Shown in pieces: positions 7,465-16,745 of a stretch of DNA of 64,000 bases. A program made the position numbers and the translations under genes. The notes under the pieces are model-generated. The model had not been told where the DNA came from. It worked only from the letters and a program-made list of their open reading frames with translations, and did not search any database. The DNA lies in contig CAVQCO010000002.1 of NCBI GenBank assembly GCA_963711065.1, positions 372,001-436,000 of the forward strand, in the 5' to 3' direction. Position 1 is the first letter of the stretch. Each line of letters starts with the position of its first letter. Source of the DNA: Bog-473 sp963711065. Lineage in GTDB: Bacteria > Actinomycetota > Acidimicrobiia > Acidimicrobiales > RAAP-2.

Positions 7465-8670
7465 ATGGATCTGCGAGACCGGCCCGAGGACGTGGGGTTT
7501 CGGCAAGAGGTCCGCCGGTTCCTCGAGGAGCACCTGGTGGGGGAGTACGCCGAGCTGGGAGGGCGTGGGGGCTCGGGCGACGAGACGTTCGGCTTCGAGG
7601 TGCGCCGGCGCTGGGAGCGCGTGCTGGCCCAGGGGGGGTGGACCTGCCTCGGCTGGCCGGTGGCGCACGGCGGCCGGGGCGCCTCCATGACCGAGCAGGT
7701 CATCTTCAACGAGGAGTACGCGCGCGCCGGGGCGCCCGGCCGGGTCAACGTCATGGGCGAGGGGCTGCTCGGGCCCACGCTCATCCACTACGGCACGGCC
7801 GAGCAGAAGGCCCGGTTCCTCCCGCCGATCCGGGAGGGCGTCGAGCTGTGGTGCCAGGGCTATTCGGAACCGGATGCGGGCAGCGACCTGGCCAACGTCT
7901 CGACGCGGGCGGAGCGCGACGGCGACGAGTGGGTCGTGACGGGCCAGAAGGTCTGGACGTCGCTCGCCCACCAGGCCGACTGGTGCTTCGTGGTCTGCCG
8001 CACCGACCCGGGGTCCACCCGGCACAAGGGCCTGTCCTACCTCCTGGTTCCCATGGACCAACCCGGCGTCGAGGTGCGTCCGATCACCCAACTCACCCGG
8101 ACGAGCGAGTTCAACGAGGTGTTCTTCGACGGCGCCCGGACCCACGCCGACAACGTGGTGGGCGACGTGGGCGACGGCTGGCGCGTGGCGCTGGCCACCC
8201 TCGCCTTCGAGCGTGGCGTCGCGTTGCTCGGCCACCAGCTGGGCTTCCGGCGCGAGCTGGACCGCATCGTGGCGCTGGCCGGGGAGAACGGCCGGACGCG
8301 CGACCCCCTCGTGCGGCAGCACCTGGCCCAGGCCCACATTGAGCTGTCCATCATGCGCTTCAACACCCTGCGCAGCCTGTCGGGTGTCGACGGGCCGGTG
8401 GCTCCCCCCGAAGCCTCGATCGCCAAGCTGTACTGGGGGAGCTGGCACCGGCGCCTCGGCGAGCTGGCCATGGGCATCCTCGGTCCGGCGGCGACAGTGC
8501 TCGACGGGGACCCGTTGCCCGAGAACGGCGGCTACGGGCTGGGCGAGCTGCAGCGCTCCTTCCTCTTCGCGCGCGCCGAGACGATTTACGGTGGGTCGAA
8601 CCAGATCCAGCGCAACATCATCGGCGAGCGGGTGCTCGGCCTCCCGCCGGAACCGAAAGGGGTGGCGTGA
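7465..8670 (+). CDS. fadE30: Acyl-CoA dehydrogenase, FadE30-like (steroid C/D-ring catabolism)
   Basis: A 401-residue FAD-dependent acyl-CoA dehydrogenase. Diagnostic stretches are ELWCQGYSEPDAGSDLANV, VTGQKVWTSLAHQADWCFV, SEFNEVFFDGARTHADNVVG and the C-terminal YGGSNQIQRNIIGERVLGLP. As recalled, these closely match mycobacterial FadE30 (Rv3560c), which acts on the CoA ester of the HIP remnant of cholesterol rings C and D. The following gene is an IpdF homologue and the next a FadD3 homologue, the same trio as in the KstR2 regulon. It overlaps the next gene by GTGA. The substrate is inferred from this context. Confidence 0.87.
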   Translation: MDLRDRPEDVGFRQEVRRFLEEHLVGEYAELGGRGGSGDETFGFEVRRRWERVLAQGGWTCLGWPVAHGGRGASMTEQVIFNEEYARAGAPGRVNVMGEGLLGPTLIHYGTAEQKARFLPPIREGVELWCQGYSEPDAGSDLANVSTRAERDGDEWVVTGQKVWTSLAHQADWCFVVCRTDPGSTRHKGLSYLLVPMDQPGVEVRPITQLTRTSEFNEVFFDGARTHADNVVGDVGDGWRVALATLAFERGVALLGHQLGFRRELDRIVALAGENGRTRDPLVRQHLAQAHIELSIMRFNTLRSLSGVDGPVAPPEASIAKLYWGSWHRRLGELAMGILGPAATVLDGDPLPENGGYGLGELQRSFLFARAETIYGGSNQIQRNIIGERVLGLPPEPKGVA

Positions 8671-9482
8671 GCACCAGCCTCGATGCGTTCTTCGACCCTC
8701 CACCACCACCGCCTCCGCCCGGTGGCCACGGTCTGCTGGAGGGCAAGGTGGTCGTCGTCACGGCGGCCGCCGGGACGGGCATCGGCTCCGCCACGGCCCG
8801 CCGCTGCCTCGAGGAGGGTGCCGCCGTCGTCCTGTCGGACGCCCACGAGCGCCGCCTCGGCGAGACGGCCGAGCAGCTGGCGTCGGAGGCCGGTGGCGCG
8901 GAGCGGGTGCTCGCGCTGGCCTGTGACGTGCGCGACGAGGTGCAGGTCGGCGCGCTCTACGACGGCGCGGTGGCGCGGTTCGGGCGCATCGACGTCGCCG
9001 TGCACAATGCGGGGCTGGGCGGGACGGTGCCTCTGGTGGAGATGAGCGACGAGCAGTGGTCGACCGTGCTGGACATCACCCTCACGGGGACGTTCCGCTG
9101 CACGCGGGCAGCCTTGCGGCGGATGCTGGCCCAGAGGAACGGCGTCATCGTGAACAACGCGTCGGTGCTCGGGTGGCGGGCCCAGGCGGGCCAGGCGCAC
9201 TACGCGGCGGCCAAGGCGGGGGTGATGGCCCTGACGCGGTGCGCGGCCGCCGAGGCGGCGCCGTCGGGAGTGCGGGTCAACGCGGTGTCGCCCAGCCTGG
9301 CCGAGCACCCGTTCCTCAACCGCGCCATCCCCGACGAGGACCTGGCCGTGCTGCGCCGCCGTGAGCTCTTCGGGCGTGGGGCCGAGACGTGGGAGGTGGC
9401 CAACGTGATCGTGTTCCTGGCCAGCGACTACTCGTCCTACCTGTCGGGCGAGGTCATCTCCGTCAGCAGCCAGCACCCGTGA
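8667..9482 (+). CDS. ipdF: SDR oxidoreductase, IpdF-like (hydroxy-HIC-CoA dehydrogenase type)
   Basis: A 271-residue short-chain dehydrogenase. The Rossmann motif appears as VVVVTAAAGTGIGSATARR, and the catalytic Ser/Tyr/Lys are in VNNASVLGWRAQ and HYAAAKAGVMALTRC. The ending SDYSSYLSGEVISVSSQHP is characteristic of Rv3559c/IpdF. A proline run (residues 12-18) precedes the domain. In mycobacteria IpdF oxidises a 5-hydroxy HIC-CoA intermediate of ring C/D cleavage. It is translationally coupled by GTGA overlaps to the genes on either side. Confidence 0.87.
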   Translation: MSTSLDAFFDPPPPPPPPGGHGLLEGKVVVVTAAAGTGIGSATARRCLEEGAAVVLSDAHERRLGETAEQLASEAGGAERVLALACDVRDEVQVGALYDGAVARFGRIDVAVHNAGLGGTVPLVEMSDEQWSTVLDITLTGTFRCTRAALRRMLAQRNGVIVNNASVLGWRAQAGQAHYAAAKAGVMALTRCAAAEAAPSGVRVNAVSPSLAEHPFLNRAIPDEDLAVLRRRELFGRGAETWEVANVIVFLASDYSSYLSGEVISVSSQHP

Positions 9483-11168
9483 GTGGCGTCGGCGGCGCGC
9501 CGCCCGAGCAGGAGGACCCGCGGGCCGACCTGACCTGGGGCACGGTGCCCCGACTGGTCGAGGACGCGGCCCAGCGTCACGGTGCGACAGAAGCGCTGGT
9601 CGAGGGGGACCTCCGCCTGACCTACGCCCAGCTGGCGCCGGAGGTGGACCGCTACGCGCGCGGCTTCGTGGCAGCGGGCGTCGGCGCCGGGGAGCGGGTG
9701 GCCGATCTGGGCTCCCAACAGCGCCCAATGGATGCTCGCCGCGCTCGGCGCGCTGCGCGCCGGCGCCGTGCTGGTGCCGCTCAACACCCGGTTCAAGGGC
9801 GGTGAGGCCGCCTACATCCTGCGCAACGCCGGCGCCACCACGCTGGTGACGGTCCGGGGGTTCCTGGGCGTGGACTACCCCGCCCTGCTGGCGGCGGAGG
9901 AGACGGGCGCGCTCGGCCGCGTCGTCGTGCTGCGCGACGAGGGCGACACGGAGGCGGCCGGCCCGGCGGGGGTGCCGCTGGTCGGGCTCCCGGCCTTCTT
10001 GGCCGCGGGCGACGGCGTCAGCCCGTCCGAAACAGCCGCCCGCGCCGCGGCGGTTCGGCCGGACGACGTGTCGGACCTCATCTTCACCTCGGGCACCACC
10101 GGCCATCCCAAGGGGGCGGCCACGACGCACGCCCAGTCGCTGCGCACGTTCGGCACGTGGTCCTCCATCGTGGGCCTCGGCAGCGGCGACCGCTATCTCG
10201 TGGTGAACCCCTTCTTCCACACGTTCGGCTACAAGGCGGGGATCCTGGCCTGTCTCATGGCCGGTGCCACCGTGGTGCCCGAGCCCGTGTTCGACGCGGC
10301 GGCGGTCCTGACGCGCATCGCCGCAGAGCGCATCACCGTGCTCCCCGGCCCGCCCACCCTGTACCAGACGCTGCTGGCCGACCCCCGGCGGTCCGCGTAC
10401 GACCTCTCCTCGCTCCGGCTCGGGGTGACGGGAGCGGCGGTGGTGCCCGTCGAGCTCGTGCAGGCGATGCGCGACGAGCTCGGCTTCGAGACCGTGCTCA
10501 CCGCCTACGGGCTCACCGAGTCCTGTGGCACCGTCACCATGTGCCGCCGCAGCGACCCGCCCGACGTGGTGTCGGGCACGTCGGGGCGCGCCATCCCCGG
10601 CCTCGAGGTGCGGGTGGTGGCGGACGGCACGGACGTGCCGGTGGGCGAGCCGGGCGAGATCGTCGTGCGGGGCTACACGGTGATGTCCGGCTACTGGGGC
10701 AACGACGAGGCGACGGCCGAGGCGATCGACGCCGAAGGCTGGCTGCACACCGGCGACGTGGGCGTCATGGATGCGGCGGGCAACGTGACCATCACCGACC
10801 GGGTCAAGGACATGTACGTGGTGGGCGGCTTCAACGCGTACCCGGCCGAGATCGAGGCCATCCTGCGCGGTCACGAGGGGGTGGCCCAGGTCGCCGTCGT
10901 CGGCATCCCCGACGACCGGATGGGCGAGGTGGGCTGCGCCTACGTCGTCCCGACCGCCTTGTCGGCGGGCACGGCGGACCCCGACGCGCTGGGCCGTGCC
11001 CTCCTCAGCTGGTCACGGGGGGCCATGGCCAACTACAAAGTGCCCCGCAGCGTGGTGCTGGTCGACACGCTGCCGGTCAACGCCAGCGGGAAGGTGCTCA
11101 AGCGTGAGCTGCGCCTACGCCATGCGGCAGGGGCGGATCACGTCGTCACCAACGAGAGGAGCGAGTAA
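9479..11168 (+). CDS. fadD3: Acyl-CoA synthetase, FadD3-like (HIP-CoA ligase type), split by a frameshift
   Basis: The protein begins at GTG 9479 (overlapping ipdF) and runs in one frame to about 9704, then continues one base out of phase to 11168. Removing one G from the gccg at 9701-9704 restores a run reading VAIWAPNSAQWMLAALGALR and gives an intact enzyme of about 562 residues. AMP-binding motifs are FTSGTTGHPKGAATTH and, near the end, DRVKDMYVVGGFNAYPAEIE, the latter typical of FadD3. The role would be CoA activation of the steroid HIP acid. A sequencing error is more likely than a true pseudogene. Confidence 0.82.
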
Positions 11169-12278
11169 GTGCGAGGCATCGTCTACACCGGGGAAGGGGT
11201 CGAGGTCACCGACGCGCTCGAGGTCCGGGGGCCCGGTCCCAACGAGGTGCAGGTCAAGATGGTGGCGGCCGGCGTGTGCCACTCCGACCTGTCCGTCATC
11301 GACGGGACGATCCCGTTCCCCGCCCCCGCCGTGTTGGGTCATGAGGGAGCCGGCGTCGTCGAGGCGGTCGGCGACGCGGTGCGCTCGGTGAAGCCGGGCG
11401 ACCACGTGGTGATCGCCACCCTGGCCAGCTGCGGCGCCTGCCGGGCCTGCAGCACCGGCCACCCGACGTGGTGCAAGAGCTCGCTCGGGAACATCTCGAC
11501 GCCGTTCACCTTCAAGGGGGAGCCGGCCTCCAACTTCGCCGCCGCCTCGGTCTTCTCCGAGGTGACGATCGTCAGCGAGGTGCAGGCGGTGCGGATCCCG
11601 GAGGAGGTCCCGCTGTCGTCGGCCTGCCTGATCGGGTGCGGCGTGCTCACGGGCGTCGGGACGGTGCTCAACCGGGCCAAGGTCCGGCCGGGCGACACCG
11701 CGGCCGTCTTCGGCGTCGGCGGCGTCGGCCTCAACGTGATCCAGGGGCTGCGCATCGCGGGCGCCACCAGGATCGTGGCGGTCGACACGGTGGCCGCCAA
11801 GGAGGACCTCGGGCGGCAGTTCGGGGCGACCCACTTCGTCGACGCCACTGCGGGCGACGCCGCCGCGGCGGTGCGCGAGCTGGTGCCGGCCAACCGCGAG
11901 TCGGCCGCCGGCGCCCTCTTCCCCCTGGGGGGGGTCACCTGGGCCTTCGACTGCGTGGGGCATCCCGCCGTCTTGCGCAGCGCCCTCGACTGTCTGGACT
12001 GGGGCGGCAACGCGGTGGCCATCGGGATCCCGCCGCGCGGCACCGAGGTCCCGGTCGACGTGAACGCGCTCGCCTATGTCGACCGGGGGCTGCTCGGGTG
12101 TCGCTACGGGTCGGCGCGCCCGCACCACGACATCCCGCTCATGGTCGACCTGTACCAGGCCGGTCTCTTGATGCTCGACGAGCTCGTGTCGCTGACCCGC
12201 CCCCTCGACCGCTTCGGCGAGGTGGTCGACGAGATGCATGCCGGGCGCGTGGCGCGCGGCGTGCTCACGTTCGACTAG
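11169..12278 (+). CDS. Zinc-dependent alcohol dehydrogenase (MDR superfamily, class III-like)
   Basis: A 369-residue medium-chain dehydrogenase. The catalytic-zinc ligands are in GVCHSDLSVIDG and GHEGAGVVEAVG. The structural-zinc lobe has CGACRACSTGHPTWC, and the NAD-binding motif is VFGVGGVGLNVIQG. It resembles S-(hydroxymethyl)mycothiol/NDMA-dependent alcohol dehydrogenases of actinobacteria. GTG at 11169 abuts the stop codon of fadD3 and has GAGGAG upstream, so it is the last gene of the same operon. The substrate is unknown; a hydroxy-intermediate of the same pathway is possible. Confidence 0.88.
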   Translation: MRGIVYTGEGVEVTDALEVRGPGPNEVQVKMVAAGVCHSDLSVIDGTIPFPAPAVLGHEGAGVVEAVGDAVRSVKPGDHVVIATLASCGACRACSTGHPTWCKSSLGNISTPFTFKGEPASNFAAASVFSEVTIVSEVQAVRIPEEVPLSSACLIGCGVLTGVGTVLNRAKVRPGDTAAVFGVGGVGLNVIQGLRIAGATRIVAVDTVAAKEDLGRQFGATHFVDATAGDAAAAVRELVPANRESAAGALFPLGGVTWAFDCVGHPAVLRSALDCLDWGGNAVAIGIPPRGTEVPVDVNALAYVDRGLLGCRYGSARPHHDIPLMVDLYQAGLLMLDELVSLTRPLDRFGEVVDEMHAGRVARGVLTFD

Positions 12279-12320
12279 GAACGCGGCCATGCCAGCCTTG
12301 CGCAGGGCGGGAGCGCGGTC

Positions 12321-13064
12321 GTGAAGGGCGTGATCCTCGCCGGCGGCACCGGGTCGCGCCTCTACCCGTTGACCCGCATCACCAACAAGCACCTGCTCCC
12401 CATTTTCGATCGCCCGATGATCGCCTGGGCGATTGAAGCCGTGGTCTCCAGCGGCATCGACGAGATCATGCTCGTCACCGGCGGGACCCATGCCGGGGAG
12501 TTCCTGCGCCTGCTGGGCAACGGGCACGAGTACGGCATCGACCAGCTGTCCTACGCCTACCAGGAGAACGCGGGCGGCATCGCCGAGGCGCTCGGCCTGG
12601 CGGCGCACTTCGCCGAGGGCGGGCCGGTGCTCGTCATGCTGGCCGACAACATCGTCGAGCAGTCCATCCGGCCGATGGTCGACGCGTTCCGGGCGGACCC
12701 GACCGGCGCGCGCATCCTCTTGTCCAAGGTGGACGAGCCCGAGCACCTGCGCAACCTCGGCGTCCCCGTCTTCGGTGAGGACGGGCGGGTCGCCCACATA
12801 GAGGAGAAGCCCGAGCACCCGGCGTCGGACTACTGCGTCACCGGGATCTACTGCTACGAGGCCGGCGTGTTCGACGTCATCGGCCGTCTGGTCCCGTCAG
12901 GACGCGGCGAGCTGGAGATCACCGACGTGAACAACCACTACGTCGGCCGGGGCCGGATGGCACACGACATCCAGCAGGGCTTCTGGGGGGACGCCGGCGA
13001 ATCGATCGAGGCGTACTACGCCGTCAACGACTTCGTACGGCAGCACGGCGCCAACCTGGCCTAG
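12321..13064 (+). CDS. Sugar-1-phosphate nucleotidyltransferase (RmlA-like, short form)
   Basis: A 247-residue nucleotidyltransferase. The N-terminal KGVILAGGTGSRLYPLTRIT is the nucleotide-binding signature, followed by NKHLLPIFDRPMI, a catalytic acidic region LVMLADNIVEQS, HIEEKPEHPASDYCVTGIY and GRGELEITDVNNHYV. The length matches short RmlA-like enzymes without the allosteric C-terminal region. It would make a dTDP- or UDP-sugar for cell-surface glycans. It stands alone, convergent with dxs; the exact sugar is not determinable. Confidence 0.88.
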   Translation: MKGVILAGGTGSRLYPLTRITNKHLLPIFDRPMIAWAIEAVVSSGIDEIMLVTGGTHAGEFLRLLGNGHEYGIDQLSYAYQENAGGIAEALGLAAHFAEGGPVLVMLADNIVEQSIRPMVDAFRADPTGARILLSKVDEPEHLRNLGVPVFGEDGRVAHIEEKPEHPASDYCVTGIYCYEAGVFDVIGRLVPSGRGELEITDVNNHYVGRGRMAHDIQQGFWGDAGESIEAYYAVNDFVRQHGANLA

Positions 13065-13077
13065 CGCCGGGCGTCGG

Positions 13078-15084
13078 TCAGTGGTCGCCCTCCGTGGCCG
13101 GGACCTCCAACTTGATCCGGCGGACGCTCTCGGCGATGCCGGCACCGTCGAGGCCGAGGCCGGCCAGGATGTCGTCCGCCTTGCCCTGCGCCAGGAACTG
13201 GCGCGGGATGCCGAGGATGCGGGTCAACGGGCGGGGGAGGCCGGCGAACTCGACCTCGGCGGACATGGCGTCGACCAGGAAGGCGCCGGCGCCGCCGTGG
13301 CGCACACCGTCCTCCACCGTGACGACGAGCTGATGGCGCGCCGCATCCGAGAGCAGGGCCGGGTCGGGCGGCGAGACCACGCGCACGTCCCAGACCGTGG
13401 CGTCGATCCCCTCGGCGGCCAGCTCGTCGGCGGCGTCGAGGCAGGCCCCGACCGACTTGCCCACGCCGACGAGGCAGACCGACCCGTCGCCGCCGCGCAT
13501 CCGGTTCGACTGCAGCCCGCTGCCGACGTCCTCGGGATCGATGTGCCGGGGTGCGCTCTTGGGGAAGCGGATGGTGCAGGGCCCGGGAAGGTCGAGCGCA
13601 GCGCGCAGCATCGGCTCGACTTCCTCGGCGGCCGAAGGGGCGAACACCGTCATGCCGGGGATGGACAGTGCGAGGGCGAAGTCGAGGACGCCGTGGTGGC
13701 TCGGACCGTCGTCGCCGGTGATGCCGGCCCGGTCCAGGACGAAGACGACGGGGCACCCGTGCAGGCCGACGTCGAGATTGGCCTGGTCGAAGGCCCGGCT
13801 CCAGAACGTCGAGTAGACCGCAACGACGGGGCGCAGGCCCGCCATGGCCATGCCCGCGGCCGCGGTCGCCTCGTGCTGCTCGGCGATGCCGACGTCGAAG
13901 AAGCGGTCGGGGAACCGGGCCTGAAAGGCCAGCAGCCCGGTGGGCCCCGGCATGGCGGCCGTGAGCGCCACGATGCGCGGGTCGTCGTCCGCCGCGGCGA
14001 GCAGTGCGCGCGAGAAGGCATCGGTGTAGGTGGCGGCCCGCTGGGGCGACTCGTCGCCGGCGGCGGACGGGGGGGCCGCGCCCGGTGAGGTGACGCCGCC
14101 GCTGTCGGAGCCGGCCGAGCCGCCTACGGCCAGCCCAGCCGAGCTCCCCACCGCGTTCTCCAGGACGATCGGCTTGGTCGCCTTGACGTCGTGCAGGCGC
14201 TGGATGTCGTCCTCCTCCGCCGGCGCGTAGCCGCGGCCCTTCTGGGTGAGCACGTGGACGACGATCGGGCCGTCCCACTCCGCGGCGTGGGTGAAGGCCT
14301 GCTCCATGTGCTCGATGTCGTGGCCGTCGATGGGCCCGGCGTAGCGGACGCCCAGCGCCTCGAAGAACGTGTGGGGCGCCACCATCTCGCGCAAGGCGCT
14401 GGTGAGGGAGTGGACGCCGGTGTAGGCCAGCTCGCCGACGGCGGGCAGCTCGCGCAGCCGCAGGCGCAGGCGCTCCCGGGCAGCGGTGTAGGTCGGGTTG
14501 AGCCGCAGCGTCGTCAGGCTCTGGGACAGCTGGGACACCGTGGGGGCATAGGAGCGGCCGTTGTCGTTGAGCACGATCACGACCCGGCGACGGGAGTGGC
14601 CCAGGTTGTTGAGGGCCTCGTAGGCCATCCCGCCGGTCAGGGCTCCGTCCCCGACGACGGCCACGACCCGGCGTTCGCCGTCGATTCCGCGCAGCGAGAA
14701 CCCGCTCGCGATGCCGTGCGCATAGGAGAGCGCGGTCGAGGCGTGGCTGTTCTCGATCCAGTCGTGCTCCGACTCGGCCCGGTTCGGGTAGCCCGACATG
14801 CCGCCGGCCTGCTTGAGCGTCTTGAAGCCGAAGCGCCGACCGGTCAGGAGCTTGTGCACGTAGGCCTGGTGGCCGGTGTCCCACAGGAGCACGTCGCGCG
14901 GGGAGTCGAACACCCGGTGCAGCGCCACGGTGAGCTCCACGGCGCCCAGGTTCGAGCCGAGGTGGCCGCCGGTGGTGGTCACGGTGTCGACGATGAACGC
15001 CCTGATCTCCGCGCACAATTCTGCGAGTTGCTCGTGGTCCAGGCCCTTGACGTCGGCCGGCGTCTCGATGCTGTGCAGGATCAT
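13078..15084 (-). CDS. dxs: 1-deoxy-D-xylulose-5-phosphate synthase
   Basis: A 668-residue thiamine-diphosphate enzyme that starts the MEP isoprenoid pathway from pyruvate and glyceraldehyde 3-phosphate. Motifs are TTGGHLGSNLGAVELTVALH (N-terminus), LLWDTGHQAYVHKLLTGR, the TPP site VVGDGALTGGMAYEALNN, and GIAEQHEATAAAGMAMAG with the catalytic glutamate in the pyrimidine domain. An extra Gly/Ser/Ala/Pro-rich linker of about 40 residues (roughly 306-346) sits between the first two domains. TAGCCT lies 12 nt before the ATG. Confidence 0.96.
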   Translation of the reverse strand: MILHSIETPADVKGLDHEQLAELCAEIRAFIVDTVTTTGGHLGSNLGAVELTVALHRVFDSPRDVLLWDTGHQAYVHKLLTGRRFGFKTLKQAGGMSGYPNRAESEHDWIENSHASTALSYAHGIASGFSLRGIDGERRVVAVVGDGALTGGMAYEALNNLGHSRRRVVIVLNDNGRSYAPTVSQLSQSLTTLRLNPTYTAARERLRLRLRELPAVGELAYTGVHSLTSALREMVAPHTFFEALGVRYAGPIDGHDIEHMEQAFTHAAEWDGPIVVHVLTQKGRGYAPAEEDDIQRLHDVKATKPIVLENAVGSSAGLAVGGSAGSDSGGVTSPGAAPPSAAGDESPQRAATYTDAFSRALLAAADDDPRIVALTAAMPGPTGLLAFQARFPDRFFDVGIAEQHEATAAAGMAMAGLRPVVAVYSTFWSRAFDQANLDVGLHGCPVVFVLDRAGITGDDGPSHHGVLDFALALSIPGMTVFAPSAAEEVEPMLRAALDLPGPCTIRFPKSAPRHIDPEDVGSGLQSNRMRGGDGSVCLVGVGKSVGACLDAADELAAEGIDATVWDVRVVSPPDPALLSDAARHQLVVTVEDGVRHGGAGAFLVDAMSAEVEFAGLPRPLTRILGIPRQFLAQGKADDILAGLGLDGAGIAESVRRIKLEVPATEGDH

Positions 15085-15099
15085 GGCGGTGGCCCCAGG

Positions 15100-16269
15100 C
15101 TACCCGCTGCGATCCGGGGCGGCCTTGCGCTCGGCGCCGAGGAGCGTGCAGCCGGCGACGCCGAAGGAGGCCAGTGCCAGGACCTGGAGCCCTCGGGCGG
15201 GCCCGAAGGTCTGGGAGACCCAACCGACGATCGGCGCCCCGGCGACCCAGCCCACGTAGCCCGCGGCGGTGAAGGTGCCGACGGCGCTGACGACCTGGCT
15301 GGCCAGCCGGCTGACCGAGCTCATCACGAGCGGCCAGAAGAGCGAGGCTCCGCCCGCGCCCAGGGCCAGACCCAGCGCGGCGACGCCGGCCGCCGGGGAC
15401 ACGGACTCGAGGAGGATGCCGCCGCCGGCCACGCAGCCACCCACGATGAGGGCGCTGCGGGTCGAGAGGCGGCCGAGGAGCGGGCTGCCCGCGCCGCGGG
15501 TCGTCGCCGCCACGAGCTGGCCGACGACATAGGCCCCGGCACCGAGCAGCACGCCGGTGGCGAGATGGTTCCGCAGGAACAGCACGCCCCAGGTGTCGAC
15601 GCCGCCCTCGGTGACCTCGGCCAGAGCGAAGACGGCGAGGAGGACGAGGAGGCCGTCGCGGCGCAGGCGGCGCAACGGATGGCTCGTCGCCGCCACGTGC
15701 CCCGTGGGAGCCAGGGCCGTGCCCGGGTCCGTGGTGAGGGCCCAGAGGCCCACGGCCAGCGCCACCAGCGCGATCGCCGGCCAGACCCAGCGCCACGACA
15801 CCCCGGCGTGGATGACCAGTGCGGCCGCGGCAGCGCCGGACAGCGCGCCCGCGTTGAACAGTGCGTGCAGGCGGACCAGGGCCGACGGGCTCGTCACCAG
15901 GCGGTGCGACGCCTCGGCGTTCATGGCGGTGTCGATGGAGCCTCCGGCGACCTCCACCAGCACCAGCACCGTGGCGAAGGCCCACCGCTGGCGGGTCACG
16001 GCGAGCAGGCACAGCAGGGCGGCCCAGGCGAACAGTGCGATCCACAGCAGCCGGCGCGCCCCCACCCGGTCGGCCAGGTGCGCCATGACGGCGCTGGACG
16101 CGCCCGCCACGGCGATGGCCACCGCCAGCAGGACCCCGAGCTGGGCGTCGTTGAGCGAGAACGCGTGCTGGACGTCGAAGAGCATGACGGCCCAGCTGCC
16201 CCAGAAGAGGCCGAACGTCGCAAAGGCCGCCACGACGGGCCCGGCGCCGGCGAGGAGCCCCGGTTCCAC
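15100..16269 (-). CDS. Major facilitator superfamily transporter
   Basis: A 389-residue membrane protein with about twelve hydrophobic helices and the MFS loop 2-3 signature MAHLADRVGARRLL (around residue 65), plus a basic central cytoplasmic loop (HPLRRLRRDG). It resembles sugar-efflux or drug-efflux type members of the FucP/YbjJ kind (SIDTAMNAEA motif in helix 5). It ends 15 bp before dxs on the same strand, so it may be cotranscribed with it. The cargo is unknown. Confidence 0.85.
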   Translation of the reverse strand: MEPGLLAGAGPVVAAFATFGLFWGSWAVMLFDVQHAFSLNDAQLGVLLAVAIAVAGASSAVMAHLADRVGARRLLWIALFAWAALLCLLAVTRQRWAFATVLVLVEVAGGSIDTAMNAEASHRLVTSPSALVRLHALFNAGALSGAAAAALVIHAGVSWRWVWPAIALVALAVGLWALTTDPGTALAPTGHVAATSHPLRRLRRDGLLVLLAVFALAEVTEGGVDTWGVLFLRNHLATGVLLGAGAYVVGQLVAATTRGAGSPLLGRLSTRSALIVGGCVAGGGILLESVSPAAGVAALGLALGAGGASLFWPLVMSSVSRLASQVVSAVGTFTAAGYVGWVAGAPIVGWVSQTFGPARGLQVLALASFGVAGCTLLGAERKAAPDRSG

Positions 16270-16286
16270 GGCGGGCGGGGTCGCGC

Positions 16287-16727
16287 TCAGGGCTTGTCCG
16301 AACCCGCCTTGGCCAGGAAGGCGGCACGGTCGACGACGACCCGGGTGACTCGTCCCGCACCGACCAGGCCGCCGCCTTCGGCCTCCAGCCGGGCGGCCGA
16401 CACCGTGAAGACGAGGCGCCGCCCCTCGACCTTGACCAGGGTGGCTTCGGCCAGGACCACCGACCCGACCGCCACCGGCGCCAGGTGGTCGAACTGCACC
16501 CTGGTGGCGACGCTCGCCTGCGACCCGGTGAGGTGGCCGTCGGTGGCGCGGCAGCTGGCTTCCTCGCAGAGGGCGATGAGGCGGGGCGTGGCGAGGACGG
16601 GGACGTCGCCCGAGCGGAATTCCTCCGCGGTGTCCTCGGCGCCGACGGTGAGCTCGAGCTGGGCACTGAGCCCGGCGTGCGGCCCGTGCCCCGCCGCGGT
16701 GCGAGTCTCGGGGGGGCCGGCGGGCAC
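16287..16727 (-). CDS. Hotdog-fold thioesterase (FlK-like)
   Basis: With the GTG at 16727 this is a 146-residue protein containing a single hotdog domain. Recognisable stretches are VLATPRLIALCEEASCRA, ASVATRVQFDHLAPVAVGS and VEGRRLVFTVSA. This is the layout of fluoroacetyl-CoA-thioesterase-like proteins, with the acidic CEEAS helix near the active site. The substrate is unknown. The gene is divergent from tldD, and 18 bp separate the two start codons, with overlapping -10 elements. Confidence 0.8.
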   Translation of the reverse strand: MPAGPPETRTAAGHGPHAGLSAQLELTVGAEDTAEEFRSGDVPVLATPRLIALCEEASCRATDGHLTGSQASVATRVQFDHLAPVAVGSVVLAEATLVKVEGRRLVFTVSAARLEAEGGGLVGAGRVTRVVVDRAAFLAKAGSDKP

Positions 16728-16733
16728 GACGAT

Positions 16734-16740
16734 TACGATA
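16734..16740. promoter_or_regulatory. Overlapping divergent -10 elements (tldD / thioesterase)
   Basis: On the plus strand TACGAT (16734-16739) is followed after 6 nt by the tldD GTG. On the minus strand TATCGT (16740-16735) is followed after 7 nt by the thioesterase GTG at 16727. Both spacings suit leaderless transcription, and the two hexamers share five base pairs, so the polymerases should compete. Confidence 0.55.
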
Positions 16741-16745
16741 CCGCC

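Noticed and set aside
9690..9740. Programmed frameshift in fadD3
   Set aside because: No slippery heptamer or downstream structure is evident, and many other genes carry similar one-base breaks, so a sequence error is simpler.
13061..16666. A 1201-residue open frame on the minus strand across dxs and the MFS gene
   Set aside because: Composed of Arg/Gly/Ala/Pro runs in the wrong phase; dxs and the transporter in another frame explain the DNA.
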